Assembly (NCBI RefSeq): GCF_900099935.1
Contig: NZ_FNEK01000019.1
Span: 1 to 64,000, forward strand
Length of the DNA: 64,000 bases
Direction: 5' to 3'
Origin: Aliiruegeria lutimaris
GTDB taxonomy: Bacteria > Pseudomonadota > Alphaproteobacteria > Rhodobacterales > Rhodobacteraceae
The translations under genes and the position numbers were made by a program. Within the stretch, counting starts at the first letter, position 1; each line of letters begins with the position of its first letter. Of this stretch, positions 17,511 to 26,153 are shown one piece after another. The notes below the pieces were generated by a model, which worked only from the letters and a program-made list of their open reading frames with translations, did not search any database and was not told the DNA's origin.

Positions 17511-18569
17511 ATGACCGACGTCACGACGGACAAGAAGCGCGCAAGCGGCGGAGCCGCAGCGCTTTTCGGCGAGAATTTCAGCATCGTTCACGTGCTGCTC
17601 GAAGGCCGCGCCTTCTTCGCGCTGATCGCCATCATCATCACCTTCTCGATGCTTTCGACCAACTATGCCACGATCGGCAACTTCCTGATCATGGCCAACC
17701 ACGTTGCCATTTTCGGCCTGCTGGCAATCGGAATGCTGCTGGTCATTCTGAATGGCGGTATCGACCTCTCGGTGGGCTCGGTGCTCGGGCTTTCCGGCGT
17801 CTTCGCGGGCTTCCTGCTTCAGGGCGTGGAATTGCAATGGGCCGGGGTGATCTTCTACCCGCCGGTCTGGGCGGTGGTGGTGCTCACCGTTGCGCTCGGC
17901 GCCTTCGTGGGCTCGGTGAACGGCGTGCTGATCGCCTATTTCAAGGTGCCCGCCTTCGTCGCCACGCTGGGCTCGCTCTATGTCGCCCGTGGCGTCGCAC
18001 TCCTGATGACCAACGGTCTGACCTATAACAACCTCTCGGGCGATCCCTCGCTCGGAAACACCGGCTTCGACTGGCTCGGCTTCAACCGCATCGCCGGCGT
18101 GCCGATCGGCGTCATCATCCTGGCGGTTATCGCCATCGCCACCGGTCTCATGCTCACGCGGAGCGCCTTCGGACGCTGGCTCTATTCCTCGGGCGGCAAC
18201 GAGAATGCCGCCGAGCTGTCGGGTGTGCCGGTCAAGCGGGTCAAGATTACCGTCTACATGCTCTCGGGTGCCTGCGCCGCCATCGCCGGGCTTGTGCTCA
18301 GCTCTCAGCTCACCTCGGCGGGCCCGACCGCGGGTTTCACCTATGAACTCACCGCCATCGCTGCGGTCGTGGTTGGCGGCGCCTCGCTGATGGGCGGGCG
18401 CGGTACGGTGCGCGGCACCATGCTCGGCGCCTTCGTCATCGGCTTCCTGTCGGACGGCCTCGTCATCATCGGCGTCTCGTCCTACTGGCAGACCGTCTTC
18501 ACCGGCGCCGTCATCGTGCTCGCCGTTATGCTCAACTCGATCCAGTACGGCGGAAAGGGCGGCCGCTGA
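17511..18569 (+). CDS. eryF: Sugar ABC transporter permease (EryF-like, RbsC family)
   Basis: 352 residues, hydrophobic, with about eight to ten transmembrane segments. It has the family stretches LNGGIDLSVGSVLGLSG, FVATLGSLYVARGVALL and ELTAIAAVVVGGASLMGGRGT of the BPD_transp_2/RbsC permeases. It forms the inner-membrane channel, probably as a homodimer. It starts 15 bp after the fused ATPase gene and is followed by the binding-protein gene. Confidence 0.88.
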   Translation: MTDVTTDKKRASGGAAALFGENFSIVHVLLEGRAFFALIAIIITFSMLSTNYATIGNFLIMANHVAIFGLLAIGMLLVILNGGIDLSVGSVLGLSGVFAGFLLQGVELQWAGVIFYPPVWAVVVLTVALGAFVGSVNGVLIAYFKVPAFVATLGSLYVARGVALLMTNGLTYNNLSGDPSLGNTGFDWLGFNRIAGVPIGVIILAVIAIATGLMLTRSAFGRWLYSSGGNENAAELSGVPVKRVKITVYMLSGACAAIAGLVLSSQLTSAGPTAGFTYELTAIAAVVVGGASLMGGRGTVRGTMLGAFVIGFLSDGLVIIGVSSYWQTVFTGAVIVLAVMLNSIQYGGKGGR

Positions 18570-18642
18570 GCCGCAAGCCATTCGCCATACCACAAGTTTT
18601 CGCGCCAGGGACGTCGGAGGAGACACCCGGCGCGGGAAGCGC

Positions 18643-18658
18643 CGCCGGAATTCCGGCG
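18643..18658 (+). repeat. Perfect 16-bp palindrome between permease and binding-protein genes
   Basis: CGCCGGAATTCCGGCG is self-complementary. In RNA it would need a small loop and give a short stem 29 bases before the eryG start. Stems at this place in ABC operons commonly protect the binding-protein part of the mRNA and raise its level. Alternatively it is a DNA-binding site. Confidence 0.4.
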
Positions 18659-18687
18659 CAACGCAACCAAGAGGGAGAGGACCCCAA

Positions 18688-19635
18688 ATGATTAAAGTCA
18701 CCAAACGCGCCTTGCTCGCCGCCGCCGCCGCTCTGCCCCTGATGGCCGGCTCGGTCTGGGCCGAGGGCCTGATGTCCATCATCGTGACAGACCCGGCGAA
18801 CCCGTACTGGTTCACTGAAGGCGAAGTCGCCAAGGCCACCGCGATCGAAATGGGCTACGAGGCCAACGTCTCCGCCCACAAGGGCGACACCAATGTCGAG
18901 AGCAACCTGATCGACGCCGCCATCACCAACAAATCCGCCGCGATCATTCTCGATCCGGCCAATGCCGACGGCTCCATCGGTGCGGTCAAGAAGGCGATCG
19001 AAGCGGGCATCCCCGTCTTCCTCGTCAATGCCGAGATCAACGAGAGCGGTCTTGCGATCGGTCAGCTGGTGTCCAACAACGCGCAGGGCGCTGCAATGGG
19101 CGCGGTGCAGTGGGTCGATCTGGTAGGCGACGAGGCCAAGTATGTCGAGTTCTTCGGCAACCCGGCCGACAACAACGCCGCCACCCGCTCGAACGGCTAC
19201 GAGACCGTGATCAGCCAGTATCCGGGCCTCGAGAAGGTCGCCGAGGAAGTGGCCAACTGGGACCGGACCCAAGGCTACAACAAGATGCAGTCCATCATCC
19301 AGGCGAACCCGGACTTCACCGCCGTGATCTCCGGCAATGACGAGATGGCCCTTGGCGCGATCGCCGCGCTGAAGGAAGCCGGCAAGCTCGGCGACGTGAT
19401 CGTGGGTGGTTTCGACGGCTCGCCCGATGCCGTGGAAGCGATCAAGGCCGGCGAGATGGCCTATTCGGTTCTCCAGCCCGTCGCCGTCTTCTCCGCTGAA
19501 GCCGTCAAGCAGGCCGATTACTACATCAAGAACGGCAAGCCGATGGTTGCAGAAGAAAAGCAGCTCTTCGACTGCCTGCTGATCACCCCGGATAACGTCG
19601 ACAAGTACACCGCTCCCTTCGTTCTCTCGGAATAA
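18688..19635 (+). CDS. eryG: Sugar ABC transporter substrate-binding protein (EryG-like)
   Basis: 315 residues with a Sec signal peptide (residues 1-25, cleavage after SVWA). It is a periplasmic-binding protein of the RbsB type: IIVTDPANPYWFTEGEV, SAAIILDPANADGS, FFGNPADNNAATRSNGY and AVISGNDEMALGAIAALKEAG. It would capture erythritol in the periplasm and deliver it to EryF. The SD GGGAGAGGA lies just upstream. A strong hairpin ends the operon. Confidence 0.88.
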   Translation: MIKVTKRALLAAAAALPLMAGSVWAEGLMSIIVTDPANPYWFTEGEVAKATAIEMGYEANVSAHKGDTNVESNLIDAAITNKSAAIILDPANADGSIGAVKKAIEAGIPVFLVNAEINESGLAIGQLVSNNAQGAAMGAVQWVDLVGDEAKYVEFFGNPADNNAATRSNGYETVISQYPGLEKVAEEVANWDRTQGYNKMQSIIQANPDFTAVISGNDEMALGAIAALKEAGKLGDVIVGGFDGSPDAVEAIKAGEMAYSVLQPVAVFSAEAVKQADYYIKNGKPMVAEEKQLFDCLLITPDNVDKYTAPFVLSE

Positions 19636-19666
19636 TCCGCTTCGCGGACCACTGCAAAACAAGTCA

Positions 19667-19690
19667 GGAGGCGCCCGAACGGGCGCCTCC
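19667..19690 (+). terminator. Terminator-like hairpin after eryG
   Basis: Perfect 10-bp stem GGAGGCGCCC/GGGCGCCTCC (19667-19676, 19681-19690) with a GAAC tetraloop. The tail has only short T runs, but position and stability fit a transcription end for the transporter operon. Confidence 0.7.
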
Positions 19691-19816
19691 GGTCATTTCC
19701 GGGAGCCCTTTTGATGGAGGCGACCGAACCGGGCAGCAATCGAAAGCCAGGGCGTCTTCAGCGAAGCGGTTTGTGCTATGCTTAGGGCGAGGATGTTCTA
19801 GCAGGAGGTTTGCACG

Positions 19817-20797
19817 TTGCTGTTGAAGTCACTCCGTCTCGCCGCTGCGGCCATGATCATTGGCGCTTTGACCGGTTCATTGCCAACCCTGGCGTCTTCG
19901 CAAGGCGCAGATATTCCGGCGTGGTTACAACAGCATGTCGGCACGGGCGACGGCCAGATCGCCCCGGTGATCCTGCAGAGGGCGCGCGCGCTCTACCAGC
20001 AGAAACTGCGGCAGGGCGTGGTCTCGAATCCCTGCTACCTTGCCAAGGACGCGACACGCCCGAGCACCGATCCCGGCGGCAGGCCGGGGCGCCGTTTTTT
20101 CATCATCTGCGAATCCCGGAAATCGTTCCGCGCGGTCTCGTCAGGCTATGGCAACGGGCGGAAATTGCGGCGCGCGGACTTTTCCAACGATCGGCAATGC
20201 GCGAAGAACTTCTCCAACGCGGAGGGGTCGAAACTGACAATGGGCGGATCATACGTGACCGCCGAGACGCGGACGTCCTTCAAAGGTTATGTCCGCCAGT
20301 CAGGCAAGCGCAGACCATTCCACCGCACCTTCCTGCTGTTTGACGGCGAGGGCGAAACGGAAAACGCTAGGGAGCGGGCCATCGGCGGACATCCGGCGGT
20401 TTTCGTGAAGTGGCAGTGCCGCTACAAGAATCCGCAAAGCGCCTATGCCGACAAGGACGGCTATGTCCCGTATGGCGAGCTGGTCAACTACACCGGCGGC
20501 CGCAGCAACGGTTGCACAACCTGGTCCCCCTCCGTTTCCGAGGAGATTCTCGCACTGGTGGAGGGCAACCCGACGACCCTCTACATCTATCCGGAATCCG
20601 GCGATATCGACGCGGTTGCAAATGCGGTGAAAAAAGGAGGGTCCCTGTCGCGTGCCGGGCTCTATTGGAACGCTGCATGTCTCAAGGCAATTGGCGCTCC
20701 GAAATTCTGGCCCAAGAACACCCTCCAGCCGATCATCAACGACTGGCGGCGGTCCCTGCCGAAGCAGCCGCAGCGGGAATTGCCGATCTGCAAGTGA
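19817..20797 (+). CDS. Secreted YkuD_2-like (murein L,D-transpeptidase-type) protein
   Basis: 326 residues from TTG 19817, chosen because AGGAGG lies 8 bases upstream and a signal peptide follows (residues 1-27). The second half carries FSNAEGSKLTMGGSYVTAET, NARERAIGGHPA and GGRSNGCTTW. This order resembles the YkuD_2 family, whose cysteine in a GRSxGC motif is catalytic. The usual histidine position appears as GGHPAV. Relatives may cross-link or trim peptidoglycan. It stands alone between the ery locus and a convergent GntR gene. Family assignment is moderate. Confidence 0.6.
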   Translation: MLLKSLRLAAAAMIIGALTGSLPTLASSQGADIPAWLQQHVGTGDGQIAPVILQRARALYQQKLRQGVVSNPCYLAKDATRPSTDPGGRPGRRFFIICESRKSFRAVSSGYGNGRKLRRADFSNDRQCAKNFSNAEGSKLTMGGSYVTAETRTSFKGYVRQSGKRRPFHRTFLLFDGEGETENARERAIGGHPAVFVKWQCRYKNPQSAYADKDGYVPYGELVNYTGGRSNGCTTWSPSVSEEILALVEGNPTTLYIYPESGDIDAVANAVKKGGSLSRAGLYWNAACLKAIGAPKFWPKNTLQPIINDWRRSLPKQPQRELPICK

Positions 20798-20834
20798 AGG
20801 CGAACTTTTCTTCGCCCCCGAACGGAGGCCCTGC

Positions 20835-21563
20835 TTACGGGTCGAGGTTGTCCTTGGCGCTGCGAATGACATGTTCCATCGCCGCATGGGCGCGCTCCGG
20901 GTCATGATCGGCGATCGCCTGAACGATGGCGCGGTGATCGGCGGCGTTCTGTTCCAGCGCCTCCGGGCTGCGGAAACTGGTCTGTGCGTGCACTTCGCGA
21001 TCGAGCACGGTAACCAACGTGGTCTGCACCAGATCGCCCAGCGAATGCATGAACCGGTTGCCGGTCATGCCGAGGATGGCGGTGTGAAATCCGAGATCCT
21101 CGGCGATGAACTCCCGGCGTGTCGTGGCCTTCGAGAGCGCCTTGACCCGGGCGTCGAGGATGGAACATTGCTCGGGCTCGGCACGCCGGGCGACCATCGC
21201 GGCAGCCGCCGGCTCGAAGACCAGGCGGATCTCGAACAACTCGTCAAGGAAACTCCCCGACTGGCGCAGCGACGCGTGCCAGCGCAGCACATCGGCATCG
21301 AACATGCTCCAATCGGTCGCCGGCCGAACCCGCGTGCCGACCTTGGCCTTGGATTCCAGCAGACCCTTGGCGACGAGGATCTTCTTGGCCTCGCGAATAA
21401 CGGTGCGCGAGACGCCGAACATCTCCTCCAGGTCGGGGTCGAACGGGATCAGCGTGCCTTGCGGGTATTCACCGGCGACAATGCCAAGCCCGAGCTGTTC
21501 AACCACGTGCATCGTGCTGTTCAGAGCCCGCTCGGCAAAGCCGCCGGGCGAGGTGAAATTCAT
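20835..21563 (-). CDS. GntR/FadR-family regulator at the end of the sugar ABC operon
   Basis: 242 residues from ATG 21563, which overlaps the stop of the preceding permease gene as ATGA; longer upstream starts exist but are inside that gene. N-terminal winged helix (LEEMFGVSRTVIREAKKILV) and a FadR-type C-terminal helical domain with FEIRLVFEPAAA and DLGFHTAILGMTGN, which supply the metal/ligand residues. It probably represses the ytfQRT-yjfF-type operon of which it is the last cistron. Confidence 0.88.
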   Translation of the reverse strand: MNFTSPGGFAERALNSTMHVVEQLGLGIVAGEYPQGTLIPFDPDLEEMFGVSRTVIREAKKILVAKGLLESKAKVGTRVRPATDWSMFDADVLRWHASLRQSGSFLDELFEIRLVFEPAAAAMVARRAEPEQCSILDARVKALSKATTRREFIAEDLGFHTAILGMTGNRFMHSLGDLVQTTLVTVLDREVHAQTSFRSPEALEQNAADHRAIVQAIADHDPERAHAAMEHVIRSAKDNLDP

Positions 21564-22552
21564 GATTGCGTCGCGGAGTCGCTTGCTGGCCTTCTTCCCC
21601 TGGTCGTCGCCCATCCCAATGCCTTTTGCAGCATGATGAACGCGAAGAGCAGGCCTCCGATGACGATCTTGGTCCACCAGCTCGACAGCGTGCCATCAAA
21701 CACGATGTAAGTCTGTATCAGTCCCATAATCAGGATGCCAAAGAAAGTCCCGGCGACATAGCCGGAGCCACCGGTCAGAAGTGTGCCGCCGATGACAACG
21801 GCGGCGATGGCGTCGAGCTCGACACCGACGGTGGCAAGCGAGTAGCCGGCCGAGGTGTAGATCGAGTAGACGATTCCGGCGAGTCCGGCCAACCCGCCGC
21901 CGATGGCGTAGACGGTGATAGTGGTGCGCGCGATCGGCACCCCCATCAGCCGCGCCGTGGCCGAACTGCCGCCGAGCGCGTAGACATTGCGGCCGAAGCG
22001 GGTGCGATGCAGAACCAGCATCGCCACGATATAGGCGAGGATCATGATGCCGCCGATCAGCCGGAAGCGGCCGCCGCCCGGCGCCTTCCAGACCACGTCC
22101 TGGATCGTGTCGTAGAACGGGTGCGTGATCGGCACGGAATCGGTCGAGAGCACATAGGCCAGCCCGCGCATCAGGAACATGCCCGCGAGCGTGACGATGA
22201 AGGGCGGCATTTCGAGGTAGTGGATGATACTGCCCATCGCACCGCCGAAGGCGGTGGTGATCATCAGGAGCAGGGCAAAGGCCACGAGTGGATGGATCCC
22301 GGTCTCGCGCAGGATCACCGCTAGAAAGACCCCGGAGAAGGCGATCACCGAGCCGACCGAGAGGTCGATGCCGCCCGACAGGATCACGAAGGTCATGCCG
22401 ACCGCCGTGAGGCCAAGAAAGGCGTTGTCGGTCAGAAGGTTGGCGACAACGCGGCTGGAGAACATCGTGGGATATTGCGAACCGCCGATCAGGAAGGCCA
22501 GCACGAAGGTGGCCATGGTGATGTAGAGCGCGAGCCGGGGCGAACGCATCAT
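21560..22552 (-). CDS. yjfF: Sugar ABC transporter permease, YjfF-like
   Basis: 330 residues from ATG 22552, overlapping the upstream permease stop as ATGA. RbsC-type permease with VILSGGIDLSVGSVIAFSG, MPPFIVTLAGMFLMRGLA and ELDAIAAVVIGGTLLTGGSG. E. coli YjfF pairs with YtfT as the heterodimeric channel of a galactofuranose importer, and the same two-permease arrangement is seen here. The sugar actually carried is not determined by sequence. Confidence 0.85.
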   Translation of the reverse strand: MMRSPRLALYITMATFVLAFLIGGSQYPTMFSSRVVANLLTDNAFLGLTAVGMTFVILSGGIDLSVGSVIAFSGVFLAVILRETGIHPLVAFALLLMITTAFGGAMGSIIHYLEMPPFIVTLAGMFLMRGLAYVLSTDSVPITHPFYDTIQDVVWKAPGGGRFRLIGGIMILAYIVAMLVLHRTRFGRNVYALGGSSATARLMGVPIARTTITVYAIGGGLAGLAGIVYSIYTSAGYSLATVGVELDAIAAVVIGGTLLTGGSGYVAGTFFGILIMGLIQTYIVFDGTLSSWWTKIVIGGLLFAFIMLQKALGWATTRGRRPASDSATQS

Positions 22553-23598
22553 GACCGGGTCTCCTTCGCCAGTTGGGCCTTGGGTGCCACGTCCGGCGCG
22601 TCGGATACGGTCGAACTCGCCTTGGCGCGGAGCAGGTAGAGTCTGTGTTTCACGGTGGGGGACTGGATCACGAGGATGACGATGATGATCAGCGCCTTGA
22701 TGACGAGGTTGAATTCCGGCGGCATGCCCGAGAGCAGGATGACCGAGTTCACCGACTGGATGATGAGTGCTCCGAGCAGCGAGGCGACGATGGAGAACCG
22801 CCCGCCGAGCAGGGAGTTGCCGCCGATGACCACGGCAAGGATGGCGTCCAGTTCCATCCAGAGCCCGGCATTGTTGGCATCCGCGCCCTTGATGTCGGCG
22901 GCAACGATCACGCCGGCGAGCGCCGCGACGAAGCCGGAGACAAGGTAGACGGTGACGAGCAGCACCCGGGAGTTGATGCCGGCGAGGCGCGAGGCGGTCT
23001 CGTTGATGCCGATGGCCTCGATCAGCATCCCGAGCGCGGTGCGGCGCACGACGAGGGTGACCAACGTTCCCATGGCCAGCCAGATCACGATGGGCGTCGG
23101 GATGCCCAGGATCGTGCCCGCGCCAAGGTGGATCAGCCCCTCGTTGAGGAAGGTCATTATCTTGCCTTCGGTGATGAGTTGCGCGACCCCGCGCCCCGCG
23201 ACCATCAACACCAGCGTGGCGACGATGGGTTGGACGCGGAAGAAGGCAACCAGCACACCGTTCCAGAGGCCGGCAGCAAGCCCGGCGAGCAGCGCCGCGA
23301 TCAGGGCGGTGAACCACCCGCCTCCGCCGGTGACCACGCTGGCGGCGACCGCGCCGGCTATGGCCATCACCGCACCGACCGAGAGGTCGATGCCCTTGGT
23401 GGCGATCACCAGCGTCATGCCGATGGAGAGCAGCGCGACCGGCGCGCCCCGGTTGAGCACGTCGATCAGGTTGCCGAACAGCCGGCCGTTCTGGAACTCG
23501 ATGTGAAAGAAGCCCGGGAAAACGGCGAAATTCAGCAGCAGGACGACGCAAAGGATGATGAGTTGCGGCAGGACGCGCCGGAAGGTTGCGCCGATCAT
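22549..23598 (-). CDS. ytfT: Sugar ABC transporter permease, YtfT-like
   Basis: 349 residues. Permease of the RbsC family with TLVIATKGIDLSVGAVMAIAG, RVQPIVATLVLMVAGRG and ELDAILAVVIGGNSLLGGRF. Both ends overlap its neighbours by 4 bases (ATGA), giving a tightly coupled string from ATPase to regulator. It forms the membrane channel with the YjfF-like protein. Confidence 0.86.
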   Translation of the reverse strand: MIGATFRRVLPQLIILCVVLLLNFAVFPGFFHIEFQNGRLFGNLIDVLNRGAPVALLSIGMTLVIATKGIDLSVGAVMAIAGAVAASVVTGGGGWFTALIAALLAGLAAGLWNGVLVAFFRVQPIVATLVLMVAGRGVAQLITEGKIMTFLNEGLIHLGAGTILGIPTPIVIWLAMGTLVTLVVRRTALGMLIEAIGINETASRLAGINSRVLLVTVYLVSGFVAALAGVIVAADIKGADANNAGLWMELDAILAVVIGGNSLLGGRFSIVASLLGALIIQSVNSVILLSGMPPEFNLVIKALIIIVILVIQSPTVKHRLYLLRAKASSTVSDAPDVAPKAQLAKETRS

Positions 23599-25103
23599 GC
23601 TGCGCTCTCCCCTTGGCTGATGGATTTCACGATCCGTTCGGTGGTAATCTCCTCGCCGCCCAGTTCGCGGACCTGGCGGCGGTCGCGCAGCACGAGCACG
23701 CGGCTCGAATAGGCCACCAGTTCTTCCATTTCTGAGGAGGCGACAATCAGCGCCATGCCCTGCTCGCGCAGGCGTTCGATCAGCGAGATGATCTCGGCAT
23801 GGGCGCCGACATCGATGCCGCGCGTGGGCTCGTCGAGGATCAGGATGTCCGGCTCCGTCGCCAGCCAGCGCGCGAGCAGCGCCTTCTGCTGGTTGCCGCC
23901 CGAAAGCAGGCGGATCGGCATGTTGGGGCTGGCAAGCCGGATGTCGAGTGCCTTCACGTATTCATCGACGATCTGGTTGATCCGCGAACGCTTCAGCGGC
24001 CGGGTCCAGCCCTGTCGTGCCTGAAGCGACAGGATGATGTTCTCTCGTACCGACAGATCGCCGACGATGCCGTCGGTCTTGCGGTCTTCCGGGCAGAGGC
24101 CGAAGCGTTTCTCAAGCGCGATGCGGGGGCTGTTGAGACGGATCGGTTGGCCGCGCAGCTCCGCGCGGCCATGATCGGCCGAGACCACGCCGAAGATCAC
24201 CTTGCAGGTCTCGGTGCGGCCCGAACCGAGCAGCCCGGCCAGCCCCACCACTTCGCCCTTGCGCAGTTCGAGGTCAAAGGGGGCGATCATACCGCGTTTG
24301 CCGTAGCCCTTGAGGCTCAGGATCGTGTCGCCCGGGCTGGCGTGGCTGGCTTTGCGCTTGGTGGCCTCGAGGTGATGGCCGAGCATCAGCTCGACGATGT
24401 CGCCCTGGCTCACGTCCGATAATTTGCGGGTGCCGACGACGCAGCCGTTGCGCAGCACCGTGGCCCGGTCGGAAATCTCGAACACCTGGTCGAGGAAATG
24501 GGTGATGAACACCACCGCCATGCCGCGCGCCGTCAAGTTGCGCACGACCGAGAATACCAGCTCGATCTCTTCGCGGTCGAGGCTCGCCGTGGGTTCGTCG
24601 AGGATCAGCACCTTGCCGGAAAGCTCCACGGCGCGGGCGATGGCGACGACCTGCTGGATGGCGATGGAATAGGAGGACAGCAGTTGGGTCGGGTCGATGT
24701 CGAGGCCGTAGCCCTTGAGGATCTCGCGGGTGCGCCTGTGCATCTGGCGATGATCGAGCATCCCGCGCTTCACCGGTTGCCAGCCGAGAAAGAGATTGTC
24801 CGAAACAGACATGTTTTCCAGCAGGTTGACCTCCTGGTAGACCGTGCCGATGCCGTGTTTCTGGCTCTCGACCGGCCCGCGCGGATTAATCTCGGTGCCG
24901 TCCAGCTCAATGGTTCCGCCGTCGCGATGGTAGGCGCCTGTGAGGCTCTTGATGAGAGTGGATTTGCCGGCTCCGTTCTCGCCGAGCAGAGCATGAACTT
25001 CGCCGGGGTAGAGGGTCAGGTCTACCTTGTCCAGCGCAATGGCGCCGGCAAAGAACTTGTCTATCCCCCTGGCGCGCAGCACGGGTTTCGGTTGGTCTCG
25101 CAT
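23595..25103 (-). CDS. ytfR: Sugar ABC transporter ATPase, YtfR-like
   Basis: 502 residues from ATG 25103 (GGAGGGAGC 8 bases upstream). Double-domain ATPase: Walker A GENGAGKS, Walker B VLILDEPTASLD, second-half LLGSGRTET, LLSGGNQQKALLARWL and ILILDEPTRGID. The length is normal; unlike the erythritol ATPase it has no C-terminal extension. It powers import through the YtfT/YjfF pair. Confidence 0.88.
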   Translation of the reverse strand: MRDQPKPVLRARGIDKFFAGAIALDKVDLTLYPGEVHALLGENGAGKSTLIKSLTGAYHRDGGTIELDGTEINPRGPVESQKHGIGTVYQEVNLLENMSVSDNLFLGWQPVKRGMLDHRQMHRRTREILKGYGLDIDPTQLLSSYSIAIQQVVAIARAVELSGKVLILDEPTASLDREEIELVFSVVRNLTARGMAVVFITHFLDQVFEISDRATVLRNGCVVGTRKLSDVSQGDIVELMLGHHLEATKRKASHASPGDTILSLKGYGKRGMIAPFDLELRKGEVVGLAGLLGSGRTETCKVIFGVVSADHGRAELRGQPIRLNSPRIALEKRFGLCPEDRKTDGIVGDLSVRENIILSLQARQGWTRPLKRSRINQIVDEYVKALDIRLASPNMPIRLLSGGNQQKALLARWLATEPDILILDEPTRGIDVGAHAEIISLIERLREQGMALIVASSEMEELVAYSSRVLVLRDRRQVRELGGEEITTERIVKSISQGESAA

Positions 25104-25130
25104 GGCCTGCTCCCTCCTCCACGAGTAAGC

Positions 25131-25150
25131 CACCGGCCCGAAGGCCGGTG
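25131..25150 (-). repeat. Hairpin 2 between ytfQ and ytfR
   Basis: CACCGGCC/GGCCGGTG perfect 8-bp stem with a TTCG loop as read on the coding strand, an extra-stable tetraloop. It lies in the 96-bp gap between binding-protein and ATPase genes and probably works with the neighbouring stem (25155-25185) to protect or partly terminate the ytfQ message. Confidence 0.6.
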
Positions 25151-25154
25151 CCGG

Positions 25155-25185
25155 TTCGGGAAAGTCCGCATGGGACCTTCCCGAA
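25155..25185 (-). repeat. Hairpin 1 between ytfQ and ytfR
   Basis: A 13-bp stem (25155-25167 with 25173-25185) holding one G-U or mismatched position and a 5-base loop. It comes directly after the binding-protein stop codon. Such stems give high binding-protein and lower ATPase expression in many sugar ABC operons. Confidence 0.6.
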
Positions 25186-25199
25186 GACTTTAGCCTGTG

Positions 25200-26153
25200 T
25201 CAGTAGCCGAGGCCTTTTTTCATATCGTAGATGGCCTGGTTGTCGTCCTCTGCCGTGAAGAGCTTGGATTCGGTCTGAACCCATTTCTCCGGCAGGGTGC
25301 CGTCCGCCCAGAACGCGTCGAGGATATCGAAGGCCGGGCCGGCCATGTTCGGCGTCAGCTCGACAGTCGCGTTGGCTTCGCCTTTGGCAATGGCCAGGTG
25401 CATGTCCGGCACCGCGTCGATGGCAACGACGAGGATGTCCTTGCCGGGCTCGGCGCCCGCTTCCTTGATCGCCTGGATCGCGCCAACGGCCATGTCGTCG
25501 TTATGGGCGTAGAGCGCGCAGATATTCTCAGCGCCCTCGGCCTTGAGGAAGCTCTCCATCACAACCTTGCCCTGGGCCCGGGTGAAATCGCCGGTCTGGC
25601 TGCGCACGATCTTGATATTGGACGCATCGGCAATGGCTTTCTCGAAGCCGGCCTTGCGGTCGATCGCGGGCGACGAGCCCGTGGTGCCCTGAAGCTCGAC
25701 AACGCTGCAATCCTTGCCGGCCACGGTATCGACCAGCCACTTGCCGGCAACTTCGCCCTCGTAAACCGTGTCGGAGGTGACGGCGGTCATGTAGAGATCG
25801 TCGGGGGCATCGACCTTGCGGTCGAGCAGGATGACCGGGATCTCGGCATCCTGTGCTTCTTCGAGCACGGAGTCCCAACCAGTGGCGACGACCGGGGCGA
25901 GCAAGATCGCGTCGACCCCTTGCGCGATGAAGCCACGCAGCGCCTTGATCTGGTTTTCCTGCTTCTGCTGGGCGTCGGCGAACTTAAGGTTGATGCCACG
26001 CTCCGTTGCCTGCTCCTTGGTGACCGTGGTCTCCGCCGCCCTCCAGCCGGATTCGGAGCCGATCTGCGAAAAGCCGACTGTCTTGTCGGCGGCCCATGCG
26101 CCGAGCGGTGTCAGGGCCACGGCTGATACGAGAAGTGCTGTCTTGAGTTTCAT
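25200..26153 (-). CDS. ytfQ: Sugar ABC transporter substrate-binding protein, YtfQ-like
   Basis: 317 residues with signal peptide (1-21, GAWA cleavage). Motifs KTVGFSQIGSESGWRAAET, DAILLAPVVATGWDSVLEEA, LLDRKVDAPDDLY, ICALYAHNDDMAVGAIQAI and DAVPDMHLAIAKGEANATVE match the YtfQ branch of the ribose-binding family, which binds galactofuranose in E. coli. It is the first gene of the operon, with GGGAGG upstream. Confidence 0.87.
   Translation of the reverse strand: MKLKTALLVSAVALTPLGAWAADKTVGFSQIGSESGWRAAETTVTKEQATERGINLKFADAQQKQENQIKALRGFIAQGVDAILLAPVVATGWDSVLEEAQDAEIPVILLDRKVDAPDDLYMTAVTSDTVYEGEVAGKWLVDTVAGKDCSVVELQGTTGSSPAIDRKAGFEKAIADASNIKIVRSQTGDFTRAQGKVVMESFLKAEGAENICALYAHNDDMAVGAIQAIKEAGAEPGKDILVVAIDAVPDMHLAIAKGEANATVELTPNMAGPAFDILDAFWADGTLPEKWVQTESKLFTAEDDNQAIYDMKKGLGY

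Noticed and set aside
16884-18839. Very long open frame on the minus strand opposite the transporter ATPase and permease
   Set aside because: It is antisense to clearly conserved genes, is rich in Arg/His/Asp/Gly as expected for shadow frames in GC-rich DNA, and has no family motifs.
21560-23551. A 663-residue minus-strand frame joining two permeases
   Set aside because: Its first half is out of frame with the YtfT permease and encodes arginine-rich nonsense; the true genes are two separate permeases overlapping by 4 bases at 22549-22552.
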